A stretch of DNA of 5,233 nt from Competibacteraceae bacterium UBA3908 (GCA_002391525.1 DGFE01000246.1:12499-17731); one strand, 5' to 3'; positions 1-5,233 are shown, counted from the stretch's first letter. Notes: generated from the letters alone by a model not told the origin. Translations and numbers: made by a program.

Positions 1-15
1 GGCGAGGCTGTTCAT
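1..15 (-). CDS. Possible start of a further downstream gene (cut by window edge)
   Basis: An ATG on the minus strand at 15-13 opens a frame reading M-N-S-L-A before the window ends. It lies 26 bp beyond the truD stop codon, which would suit the next gene of the same operon. No convincing Shine-Dalgarno sequence precedes it. In many gammaproteobacteria surE follows truD, but these five residues do not resemble the conserved SurE start (M-x-I-L-L-x-N-D-D-G). The ATG may be chance, and the identity cannot be judged from five codons. Confidence 0.15.
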
Positions 16-41
16 GCGGCTTGCCAGGATCCCGGACCGTT

Positions 42-1058
42 TCAGGCCGATGGTCGGACGAGTTCGCGCAGTACGGTGGTGGCGTAGGCCCCCGCCGGCA
101 AGCGAAAGTCCAGGATAGCGGTGCGGGCGTCGGGAAACTCCAGCGTCGCGTCCCGCACGGCCAGTCGCAAGGCGCGGCGTTCCTGCCGCAATCCCTCAGC
201 CGCCAGTCCATCGCGGAATACCGGCAGTGTCGCCGCGACCGTTTCCTCCAAATCCCGCACCGAACCACCGCTGCGCAACTCGCCGGCTCCCCACAACGGC
301 CCGGTCGGATGCAGGTCGAACTCCGCCACCCGCCGGCGGAGCGTGTCATCCGGTTCGGTGGCGGTGAAGATGCTGTGACTGCCGGCCAGCATCAGCACCT
401 CGCCCGGCAGCGGCTGGTTCCAGGTGCGGTCGGCGACCCGCCGCGCCAGCACGGCGTTGAACAGGGCGGCGCGGGCGGCGGACAGGTACAGGCCGCGCCG
501 GTGACGGTCGCGCACGTTTTCCTCACCGCGCAACATGGCCGCGGCACGCTCCAGATTGCCGTCCTCGTGGCCGAAGCGTTGTTCGCCGAAGTAGTTGGGC
601 GCGCCGGTCGTGGCGACGCAAGTCAATCTTTCCATCAGTTCATCCGGATCGCCGTCCAACTCGCGGACAACGACGCGGAAGGCGTTCCCGCCGAGCGCCC
701 CGCGCCGCAGCTTGCGGGAGTGGCGGATCGCCGTCAGCACGCTGAAACCGGGAGCGTCGCCGGCGGTCCAGTCCGGTTCCGGGCGACCGGGCAAATGGAT
801 CGAAAACCATTGTTCGGTGACGGCGCGCCGATCCTTGAGGCCGGCGTAACCGACCGCCGCCGCCGGCACGCCCGCCCGTTCCGCCAGCCGCCGCGCCACC
901 CAGTCGGTATTGGCGTCGCGCTTGCGCACCCACAACCAGAGGTGTTCGCCGCCGCCGTCCAGGGTAAAGCCCAGTTCCTCGCGGACCTGAAAATCCTCGG
1001 GCATGGCGCGCAGCCGGCCTTGAAGACCGGGCCGACCGTGGGCGTGGGGTAGTTCCAT
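42..1058 (-). CDS. truD: tRNA pseudouridine(13) synthase TruD
   Basis: TruD isomerises uridine 13 of certain tRNAs (tRNA-Glu in E. coli) to pseudouridine in the cytoplasm. The product is 338 aa, close to the ~350 aa usual for the family. Residues 19-25 (MPEDFQV) match the N-terminal family signature. Residues 72-76 (AGLKD) carry the catalytic aspartate, D76, equivalent to D80 of the E. coli enzyme, followed by AVTEQWFS. Residues 155-163 (NYFGEQRFG) are the strongly conserved TruD motif, and the C-terminus has the expected LPAGAYATTVLRELV. The open frame extends 49 codons upstream to 1205, but that stretch overlaps the end of the hemolysin III gene and has no TruD similarity, so the ATG at 1058 is chosen because it places the N-terminus as in E. 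coli TruD. No strong Shine-Dalgarno is visible before it. The gene lies 49 bp downstream of the hemolysin III gene on the same strand with no terminator seen between them, so co-transcription is likely. Confidence 0.95.
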   Translation of the reverse strand: MELPHAHGRPGLQGRLRAMPEDFQVREELGFTLDGGGEHLWLWVRKRDANTDWVARRLAERAGVPAAAVGYAGLKDRRAVTEQWFSIHLPGRPEPDWTAGDAPGFSVLTAIRHSRKLRRGALGGNAFRVVVRELDGDPDELMERLTCVATTGAPNYFGEQRFGHEDGNLERAAAMLRGEENVRDRHRRGLYLSAARAALFNAVLARRVADRTWNQPLPGEVLMLAGSHSIFTATEPDDTLRRRVAEFDLHPTGPLWGAGELRSGGSVRDLEETVAATLPVFRDGLAAEGLRQERRALRLAVRDATLEFPDARTAILDFRLPAGAYATTVLRELVRPSA

Positions 1059-1107
1059 GGGGGTGGAATCGTTCGCGCTGGAAGCCAATCCGTCGCCTGG
1101 GTGTTCG

Positions 1108-1791
1108 CTACCCCGCTCGGACACCGTGATTCGGTCCAGCCAACGGGATGACATAAAACAGGATGGCGAAGAAGTGAAAGATGCTGCCGGCCAGGACGAA
1201 GCCATGCCAAACGGCGTGATGGTAGGGCAAACGCTTCCAAACGTAAAAGACGACGCCGAGCGTGTAGGCCAGCCCGCCCACCAGCAGAAGCAGCAATCCG
1301 CCCGGCGCGACGTTGTTCAGCAGCGGCTGGATGGCTGCCACGACCGCCCAGCCCATGCCGACGTACAGTCCGACCGACAACAGCGTCGAGCGGCGCCCGC
1401 GCACGATGCGGAACACGATCCCAACCAACGCCAGACCCCAGATGACGCCGAACAGCGACCAGCCCCAGGGGCCGCGCAGATTCACCAGCAGAAAGGGGGT
1501 GTAAGTGCCGGCGATCAGGATGAAAATCGCGGAATGATCGAGTGTCCGCAGCACGGTCTTGACCCGCGGCAGGGGAATACTGTGGTACAAGGTCGAGGCG
1601 GTGTAAAGCAGAATCAGGGCCGCGCCGAAGATGCTGCATCCCACGATGTGCCAGGCGTCGCCATGCAGGCTGGCGAAGGCGGTCAACACGCCGAGACCGG
1701 CGATGCCGAGCACGATACCCACGCCATGAATGACGCTGTTGGCGATTTCCTCGCCCAGCGTGTAGCGCGAAAATGGGTGTTCGATGGTCAT
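1108..1791 (-). CDS. trhA: Hemolysin III family membrane protein (TrhA/YqfA-like, PAQR superfamily)
   Basis: This is an integral inner-membrane protein of the hemolysin III / PAQR superfamily. In E. coli, TrhA (YqfA) is linked to membrane energy and fluidity homeostasis; the haemolysin name comes from a Bacillus homologue and need not apply here. The 227 aa product (E. coli TrhA is 219 aa) has about seven hydrophobic segments. It has the family motifs in order: E14-E15 and N18 with H22 in helix 1; S66-x3-H70 (STLYH); D85-H86 followed by IAGTYTPF; and H192-x3-H196 (HAVWH), with H206 further on. The histidines and aspartate are the presumed metal-binding residues of PAQR proteins. The frame runs 48 codons upstream to 1935, but that part is a translation of a palindromic repeat. 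The ATG at 1791 is preferred because GGAG (1801-1798) lies six bases upstream and the protein then begins as in homologues. The gene is divergent from the oxygenase and precedes truD. Confidence 0.93.
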   Translation of the reverse strand: MTIEHPFSRYTLGEEIANSVIHGVGIVLGIAGLGVLTAFASLHGDAWHIVGCSIFGAALILLYTASTLYHSIPLPRVKTVLRTLDHSAIFILIAGTYTPFLLVNLRGPWGWSLFGVIWGLALVGIVFRIVRGRRSTLLSVGLYVGMGWAVVAAIQPLLNNVAPGGLLLLLVGGLAYTLGVVFYVWKRLPYHHAVWHGFVLAGSIFHFFAILFYVIPLAGPNHGVRAG

Positions 1792-1797
1792 CGGTTT

Positions 1798-1801
1798 CTC
1801 C
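1798..1801 (-). promoter_or_regulatory. Ribosome binding site of the hemolysin III gene
   Basis: GGAG reads on the minus strand, with six bases between it and the ATG at 1791. It decides the start: an upstream in-frame start at 1935 would lie in the palindromic repeat and has no such site. Confidence 0.6.
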
Positions 1802-1819
1802 ACGGCAACGGGAGACGGT

Positions 1820-1825
1820 AATATA
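1820..1825 (-). promoter_or_regulatory. Possible -10 element for the hemolysin III / truD transcript
   Basis: TATATT on the minus strand (one mismatch to TATAAT) lies about 28 bases upstream of the hemolysin III ATG, in a short AT-rich patch (1818-1842) that stands out from the GC-rich surroundings. No good -35 box is seen at the usual distance; GCGGTT at a 15-bp spacing is a poor match. The call rests on position and base composition. Confidence 0.3.
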
Positions 1826-1856
1826 CTGTTTTCTGAAATAAACCGCGCTCTTGGAT

Positions 1857-1967
1857 GAAAAGCTCCCGGGACTTGCGCAGCCCAGCCATATGTAGGGTGG
1901 GCATTGCCCACCCTACACTTACGGATAGTATTCAATCATACGATTTGCGTAAGTCCTGGCTCTTTTC
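1857..1967. repeat. Nested inverted-repeat element (MITE-like or dispersed palindrome)
   Basis: The outer arms GGACTTGCGCA (1869-1879) and TGCGTAAGTCC (1946-1956) are inverted repeats matching at 10 of 11 positions, with the exception able to form G-U in RNA. Allowing mismatches and one gap, the arms extend outward to GAAAAG (1857-1862) and CTTTTC (1962-1967). Between them sits a perfect palindrome at 1891-1917. The arrangement resembles a small non-autonomous mobile element or REP-like repeat. No transposase gene is present, and no clear target-site duplication is seen just outside 1857 and 1967, so mobility is inferred only. The element lies in the divergent intergenic region between the hemolysin III gene and the oxygenase gene. 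Confidence 0.5.
1891..1917. repeat. Perfect palindrome, 13-bp arms, one-base centre
   Basis: TGTAGGGTGGGCA (1891-1903) and TGCCCACCCTACA (1905-1917) are exact inverted repeats around T1904. As RNA this would give a 12-bp GC-rich stem with a three-base loop. No T-run follows on either strand and no gene ends into it, so it is not a standard terminator. Its translations read VGNAHPTY on the minus strand and VGIAHPTL on the plus strand. I recall this peptide string turning up in many hypothetical proteins of unrelated bacteria, which would fit a widely dispersed palindrome; that is memory, not a search. GCCCA at 1880-1884 could pair with TGGGC at 1898-1902 as an alternative fold. Confidence 0.75.
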
Positions 1968-1969
1968 GA

Positions 1970-2089
1970 GTGCCCCTGAAATGCTTATGGGCGCTTGCCC
2001 TCTTGTTCGGGCTAGGTTTGGCCAGTCCGCTGGTCGCCGGGTTCGTTTCGGTTTCAGAGCGCGCTACCCTGTCAGAGGCCATTAAGTAA
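1970..2089 (+). CDS. Doubtful small ORF with signal-peptide-like sequence
   Basis: A GTG at 1970 opens a 39-codon frame ending in TAA at 2087-2089. Its N-terminal half looks like a secretion signal or single membrane segment: a lysine (K4), then a run of Leu/Ala/Gly/Phe (about residues 5-24), then a short polar tail. The frame is open further upstream to a TTG at 1904, but that part lies in the repeat element. No good Shine-Dalgarno is seen before the GTG. It stops 12 bases before the oxygenase ATG, with the oxygenase ribosome binding site directly after its stop, so it could be a leader peptide or a coupled small membrane protein. It could equally be the decayed start of a lost exported protein, or chance. 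No homologue is recognised. Confidence 0.25.
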   Translation: MPLKCLWALALLFGLGLASPLVAGFVSVSERATLSEAIK

Positions 2090-2090
2090 T

Positions 2091-2094
2091 GGAG
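2091..2094 (+). promoter_or_regulatory. Ribosome binding site of the oxygenase gene
   Basis: GGAG is separated by seven bases from the ATG at 2102. It supports this start over any downstream in-frame start. It begins one base after the stop codon of the small upstream ORF. I see no convincing sigma-70 promoter for this gene between 1918 and 2090. Confidence 0.65.
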
Positions 2095-2101
2095 CAATCT
2101 C

Positions 2102-4417
2102 ATGTCGTCCATCACCACCGAACTGGCCGGACTGTTGAGCAAGGTCCAGCGGCCCGGCGATTTTTATGCGTCCGGCTCGACCGAGATTTTCGCGCCGTCC
2201 CTGGAAGTGGAAGGGGTCGGCCCCATCGCCCTGCCGCTGCTGCCGATCCAGGCCGAGCAACTCGTCGCCGTCGCCGAGCAGGCTCCCTATGGCCGGGGTG
2301 AGGAAACCCTGATCGACACCGCCGTGCGGCGAACCTGGCAGATCGATGCCGCCCGGGTCCACATCGAGGGTCGGCATTGGCCACGCACCCTGGAGACCAT
2401 CGTCAAGCGGGCCGCCGAAGGCCTGGGAGTCGCCAAGCCGGTGGTGGCCGAGCTGTACAAGCTGCTGGTGTATGACGCGGGCAGCTTTTTCGTGAGCCAT
2501 CGCGACACCGAGAAGGCCCCCGGCATGTTCGCCACCCTGATTATCGTGCTGCCCTCCCACTATACCGGCGGCGAACTGCGGGTGCGCCACCGCGACCGGG
2601 AAGTCCAGCTCGACCTGCGCGGCCCGGAACCATCCGAGGTGACCTTCGCCGCGTTCTATGCCGATTGCGTGCACGAGGTGCTGCCCATCACCTCGGGTTG
2701 CCGGCTGACGCTGGTCTACAATCTGCTGCTGCGCCCCGGCAAGGGCCGCTTGCCCGAGCCGCCCAGCTACGAGGCCGAACAGGCTGCCCTGGTGGAGCTG
2801 TTGCGCCAGTGGGTCGCCGACAAGGAATCGCCCGACGACGACTCGCCCGAAAAGCTGATCTACCCCCTCCAACATGCCTATACCTTGGCGGGGCTTGCCT
2901 TCGATGCCCTGAAAGGGGTCGACGCCGCCGCGGCGTCGGTATTGGTTCCGGCGGCGGAACAGGCCGACTGCGATCTCCATCTGGCGCTGGTCTCCATCGA
3001 GGAGAGCGGCAGCGCCGAATACACCGGCGACTATTACGGTTCACGCCGCCGCCGGGGACGGTCGGACGAGGATGAGGATGAGGGCGAATTCGAGGTTTAT
3101 GAAGTCTGTGACCGCGAGACGACGCTGAGTCAATGGCGGCGGCCCGACGGCAACCGGTCGGATTTGGGCGTCCTTCCCTTCGAGGAAGCCGAACTCTGTC
3201 CGCCCGGCGCCCTCGATAAGCTCAAACCCGACGAGCAGCACTTCCACGAGGCGACCGGCAACGAAGGGGCGTCCTTCGAGCGCACCTACCGCCGGGCGGG
3301 TCTGGTGCTGTGGCCGCGCGGGCGGCGGCTCGCGGTGCTCAACCAGGCGGGTTTGCCCGCCACCCTGCCCTATCTGGGGGAATTGGCTCAGCGTTGGGCC
3401 GAGAGCGGCGCAGGTCCCGAATCGCCCCTGTGGCAGCAGGCGCACGAGCTGACCGGGCACATGTTGCGTACCTGGCCGCGGGAAGGCGGACGCCACTGGC
3501 GAACCGACACTCAGAGTGCGGAGGCCAAAGTGTTGGCCCTCCTGAACCGGTTGCGGGATACCGTACACATCGACACCTTTCTGGCCGACCTCTCCGCCGC
3601 TGGTGAATACAGCCTGGGCGACAATCCGGCCCTGGTCGAAGCCCTCGGCCTGTTGCCGCCGGCGCGGGCCACCGAATTGATCGAGCGCATCATCGCCGGA
3701 AATGCCGGGGCGGCCCTCGGCGCCTGTGGTGATCTGTTGGCCCGCTGCGCCGTCGTGGCGCGGGATGCCGACGGCGCGGTGGATTTCCGCCCCGCCGCCC
3801 GAGCCCTGGTCGAAGCCCTGCCCGGCGATCCGGCGCGGACGCCGCAACCTGATTCGTGGCGCCGGCCACCGCCGGTGGAGCCCGGCTTCGTCGTCGATCT
3901 GCTGACCGCCCTGGGCCGGCTCGACGTGGCGCTGGCTGACCGCGCGGTGAATCACCTGCTGGCCTGGCCCAAGACTTATGGGCTGGACACTGTACTCGTC
4001 CCCGCCGCTCTCGTGCTGACCGAACGGGCGGCGAGCCGGGACGGGACGGCGGTCCGCCGCCTGCGCGCCGCCTGCCTGGCGCACCTGCACGCCCGCATCG
4101 CCGAACCTCTGGAGCCGCCGCGCGACTGGGCGCGAGCCAGCGCGCTGCCCTGCCGGTGCAGACATTGCGGCGAACTCAGCCGCTTCCTGGCCGATCCCGA
4201 CCGCAAGGTGTGGACTTTCAAGGCCGCCGCGCCCGACCGCGAGCATGTGGAGGATTCGATCAAGCGCGCCGGTTCGGATCTGGACCGGGCGACCGACCGG
4301 CGCGGTCGGCCCTATACCCTGATCTGCACCAAGAACCAGGCCAGTTACGAGCGGCGGGCGCAACAGCGCCAGAAGGATCTTGCGGAGGTGGCGCGGCTGG
4401 AGGTGGCGCCGACTTGA
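2102..4417 (+). CDS. Large Fe(II)/2-oxoglutarate-dependent dioxygenase, prolyl-4-hydroxylase-like, with C-terminal cysteine motif
   Basis: The 771 aa protein carries a Fe(II)/2-oxoglutarate dioxygenase fold in its first ~210 residues. H133-x-D135 (SHRDTEK) and H191 (DCVHEVLP) form the iron-binding facial triad, and R201 (GCRLTLVYNL) is the expected 2-oxoglutarate anchor. Before them stand the conserved APYGRGEET (61-69) and ELYKLLVYDAGSFF (117-130); GMFATLIIVLPS (141-152) and GGEL (156-159) follow. There is no signal peptide, so it is probably cytoplasmic. Residues 314-331 are a low-complexity insert, RRRR followed by alternating Asp/Glu. Residues ~400-680 are Leu/Ala-rich and probably helical. 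The C-terminus has C684-x-C686-x2-C689, then FLADPD, then RGRPYTLICTKNQ (734-746). I recall this layout from large fungal Fe2OG proteins of unknown substrate, so a protein hydroxylase role is plausible but unproven. The ATG at 2102 has a good ribosome binding site, and the frame is intact. The next frame starts immediately after the stop codon. Confidence 0.88.
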   Translation: MSSITTELAGLLSKVQRPGDFYASGSTEIFAPSLEVEGVGPIALPLLPIQAEQLVAVAEQAPYGRGEETLIDTAVRRTWQIDAARVHIEGRHWPRTLETIVKRAAEGLGVAKPVVAELYKLLVYDAGSFFVSHRDTEKAPGMFATLIIVLPSHYTGGELRVRHRDREVQLDLRGPEPSEVTFAAFYADCVHEVLPITSGCRLTLVYNLLLRPGKGRLPEPPSYEAEQAALVELLRQWVADKESPDDDSPEKLIYPLQHAYTLAGLAFDALKGVDAAAASVLVPAAEQADCDLHLALVSIEESGSAEYTGDYYGSRRRRGRSDEDEDEGEFEVYEVCDRETTLSQWRRPDGNRSDLGVLPFEEAELCPPGALDKLKPDEQHFHEATGNEGASFERTYRRAGLVLWPRGRRLAVLNQAGLPATLPYLGELAQRWAESGAGPESPLWQQAHELTGHMLRTWPREGGRHWRTDTQSAEAKVLALLNRLRDTVHIDTFLADLSAAGEYSLGDNPALVEALGLLPPARATELIERIIAGNAGAALGACGDLLARCAVVARDADGAVDFRPAARALVEALPGDPARTPQPDSWRRPPPVEPGFVVDLLTALGRLDVALADRAVNHLLAWPKTYGLDTVLVPAALVLTERAASRDGTAVRRLRAACLAHLHARIAEPLEPPRDWARASALPCRCRHCGELSRFLADPDRKVWTFKAAAPDREHVEDSIKRAGSDLDRATDRRGRPYTLICTKNQASYERRAQQRQKDLAEVARLEVAPT

Positions 4418-4639
4418 GTGAGAGTGCGGCTGGCTCGACGCTGGCGCCCAAGCTGGAATGCGGCCATTGTTGATCGGTATGGACCTTGGCGGGCGACGTT
4501 GCAACAGGCGGGACAGCCCATCGGCGATCACGACCTGATGATCGCGGCCCACGCCTTGGCAGTGAATGCGACCCTGATCACGCATAACAGGGCGCACGTC
4601 GAGCGGGTCAGCGGGCTTACGTGCGTGGACTGGGTGTGA
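4418..4639 (+). pseudogene. Truncated VapC-type PIN-domain toxin, C-terminal part only
   Basis: VapC toxins are PIN-domain endoribonucleases held in check by a VapB antitoxin. This frame of 73 codons begins with a GTG that touches the oxygenase stop codon (TGA-GTG). From about residue 13 onward it reads like the C-terminal part of VapC: WNAAIVDRYGPWRATL, then AGQPIGDHDLMIAAHALA (acidic residue D39), then ATLITHN, and ending VSGLTCVDWV. The N-terminal ~70 residues, with the first catalytic aspartate (D-T-N motif) and the conserved glutamate, are absent, so the nuclease site cannot form. No VapB gene is found beside it. The similarity starts about 35 bases after the oxygenase stop codon, suggesting a recombination junction near 4450. 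Purine-rich GGAGGT at 4399-4404 is 13 bases from the GTG, too far to be a strong start signal. A translated fragment cannot be excluded. Confidence 0.75.
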
Positions 4640-4858
4640 AATCCAGAATCGGTATTAAAATCCGCACTGTTGTCCGGCAAAGGCGCAGATTTTGGAATTC
4701 TGGTTTTTCGAGCACTTTAGGTCGCTCACCGCAAGGGAGATCTGGACCATGTTCCGGTGTTACGCCCTGCTTTCATTTCGGACCCAAGCCGCTTGCCTGT
4801 CGGGCCAACTCTGTAATTCAAGCGATCACGACGGAGAGGGCCGGGGTGGAGGGACCGG
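4640..4858. other. Intergenic region between convergent genes
   Basis: These 219 bases separate the toxin remnant (plus strand) from the receiver-domain gene (minus strand). The first ~70 bases hold a stem-loop with a T-run. In the remainder I see no coding sequence with recognisable similarity. GGACC (4852-4856) and GGTCC (4863-4867) can form a short 5-bp hairpin across the stop codon of the receiver gene, too weak to call a terminator. Confidence 0.5.
4643..4708 (+). terminator. Possible stem-loop with T-run (terminator-like)
   Basis: CCAGAAT (4643-4649) pairs with ATTCTGG (4697-4703), and inside it AAAATC (4657-4662) pairs with GATTTT (4688-4693). The outer arm is followed at once by TTTTT (4704-4708). 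It lies just after the stop codon of the toxin remnant, where transcripts from the oxygenase side would be expected to end. The large loop and the AT-rich inner stem make it weaker than a classic rho-independent terminator. It may instead be the leftover of an inverted repeat. Confidence 0.35.
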
Positions 4859-5233
4859 TCATGGTCCTTGGAGCGCCTCGCGGAGTTTCGTGGCCAACTC
4901 CTCCTTGGAAAAGGGTTTCTGCAGGAAGTGGACCCCTTCGTCGAGGACACCGTGATGGGCGATGACGTTGGCGGTGTAGCCGGACATGAACAGGCATTTG
5001 AGATCCGGACGCAGGGCGCTGAGCCGCCGCCAGAGGTCGCGGCCGCTCATTTCCGGCATGATCACGTCGGTTAGCAGCAGATGGATGGCGCCTTCGTGGC
5101 TTTCGGCCAGTTGCAGCGCCTGGTTGGGACTATCGGCGGCCAGCGTGGGATAGCCCAGCCGTTCGGGCATTCGGGGGCCGAGCTTGAGCAGAGCCGCCTC
5201 ATCCTCGACCAGCCGCACGGGCTCGGTGCCGTG
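4859..5233 (-). CDS. C-terminal receiver (REC) domain of a two-component protein, probably hybrid histidine kinase; 5' end outside window
   Basis: The frame is open to the right edge; 124 residues are visible. They form one complete response-regulator receiver domain: E10-D11 (LVEDE) is the acidic pocket, D56 (LLTDVIMP) the phosphate-accepting aspartate, S84 (FMSGYT) the switch Ser/Thr position, and K106 (QKPF) the conserved lysine. The residues before it (H-G-T-E-P) resemble the short linker that joins a histidine-kinase ATPase domain to a C-terminal receiver, usually G-T-E-T-x-L-L-V-E-D-E. The string FMSGYTANVIAHHGVLDEGVHFLQKPF is in parts the hallmark of receivers at the ends of PAS-containing hybrid kinases. 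The domain ends the protein, with no DNA-binding output domain. A free-standing receiver starting at the GTG at 5218 is the alternative, but I see no ribosome binding site there. The gene converges on the oxygenase and toxin remnant. Confidence 0.88.
   Translation of the reverse strand, partial: HGTEPVRLVEDEAALLKLGPRMPERLGYPTLAADSPNQALQLAESHEGAIHLLLTDVIMPEMSGRDLWRRLSALRPDLKCLFMSGYTANVIAHHGVLDEGVHFLQKPFSKEELATKLREALQGP

Noticed and set aside
21..1052. Plus-strand open frame of 343 codons opposite truD
   Set aside because: It is the antisense shadow of truD; the product has low-complexity Gln/Arg/Ala composition and no motif.
734..1639. Minus-strand open frame of 301 codons overlapping both truD and the hemolysin III gene
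   Set aside because: It is a +1/-1 frame shadow across two recognised genes, rich in Arg and Ala, with no domain.
1057..1821. Plus-strand open frame of 254 codons opposite the hemolysin III gene
   Set aside because: It is antisense to a membrane protein gene; the very Gln/Asp/His-rich product is the mirror image of hydrophobic codons.
1891..1917. The palindrome as a rho-independent terminator
   Set aside because: Neither strand has a following T-run and both flanking genes point away from it, so there is no transcript end to serve.
1855..2085. Plus-strand 76-codon frame through the palindromic element
   Set aside because: Its N-terminal half is a translation of the repeat and the rest shows no protein-like pattern; it has no ribosome binding site.
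2072..2980. Minus-strand open frame of 302 codons opposite the oxygenase N-terminal domain
   Set aside because: It is antisense to the HxD...H catalytic region; the Gly/Gln/His-rich composition is typical of an antisense shadow.
3041..4597. Long minus-strand open frame of 518 codons opposite the oxygenase gene
   Set aside because: It is antisense to a gene with clear family motifs, its product is rich in Pro/Gln/Arg/Gly without any recognisable domain, and long antisense frames are expected in GC-rich coding DNA.
2102..4639. Oxygenase plus PIN fragment as a novel toxin-antitoxin or defence pair
   Set aside because: The PIN fragment lacks the first catalytic aspartate and glutamate and begins mid-domain, so it cannot be an active nuclease; adjacency alone does not support a functional pair.
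4692..4955. Plus-strand frame in the convergent intergenic region running into the receiver gene
   Set aside because: There is no recognisable similarity, it overlaps antisense to the well-supported receiver domain, and it has no convincing start signal.

Overview
The window looks like a chromosomal segment of a GC-rich proteobacterium. A gammaproteobacterium is my best guess, because TruD has the gammaproteobacterial length and motifs and the other genes are common in that group; this is inference, and nothing here fixes the genus. There are three well-supported complete genes, one gene cut by the right edge, one gene remnant, and two short non-coding stretches with visible structure. No rRNA, tRNA or CRISPR array was seen.

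Left part (1-1791, minus strand): a TrhA/hemolysin III (PAQR superfamily) seven-helix membrane protein gene is followed after 49 bp by truD, the tRNA pseudouridine-13 synthase gene. They are probably co-transcribed. This is not the familiar ispD-ispF-truD-surE order. Five codons of a possible further minus-strand gene lie at the left edge.

Middle (1792-2101): a divergent, relatively AT-rich intergenic region. It holds the promoter side of the hemolysin III gene, a perfect 13-bp-arm palindrome nested inside a longer imperfect inverted repeat (probably a small dispersed repeat or MITE-like element), and a doubtful 39-codon ORF with a signal-peptide-like sequence that ends just before the next gene.

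Right part (2102-5233): the largest gene (771 aa, plus strand) encodes a Fe(II)/2-oxoglutarate dioxygenase. Its active-site motifs are complete, and its overall plan resembles a family I know mainly from fungi. Directly after its stop codon (TGA then GTG) lies a 73-codon frame whose last ~60 residues are the C-terminal part of a VapC-type PIN-domain toxin. The N-terminal half of the toxin and any VapB antitoxin are missing. A stem-loop with a T-run follows. On the minus strand, the last 375 bases encode the C-terminal receiver domain of a two-component protein, most likely a hybrid histidine kinase whose kinase part lies beyond the window.

The genes do not form one obvious pathway. The left pair is housekeeping or membrane homeostasis. 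The stretch from about 1850 to 4710 (repeat, orphan oxygenase, toxin remnant) has the look of an accessory insertion. The oxygenase is the most interesting item: its substrate is unknown and its architecture is unusual for a bacterium.
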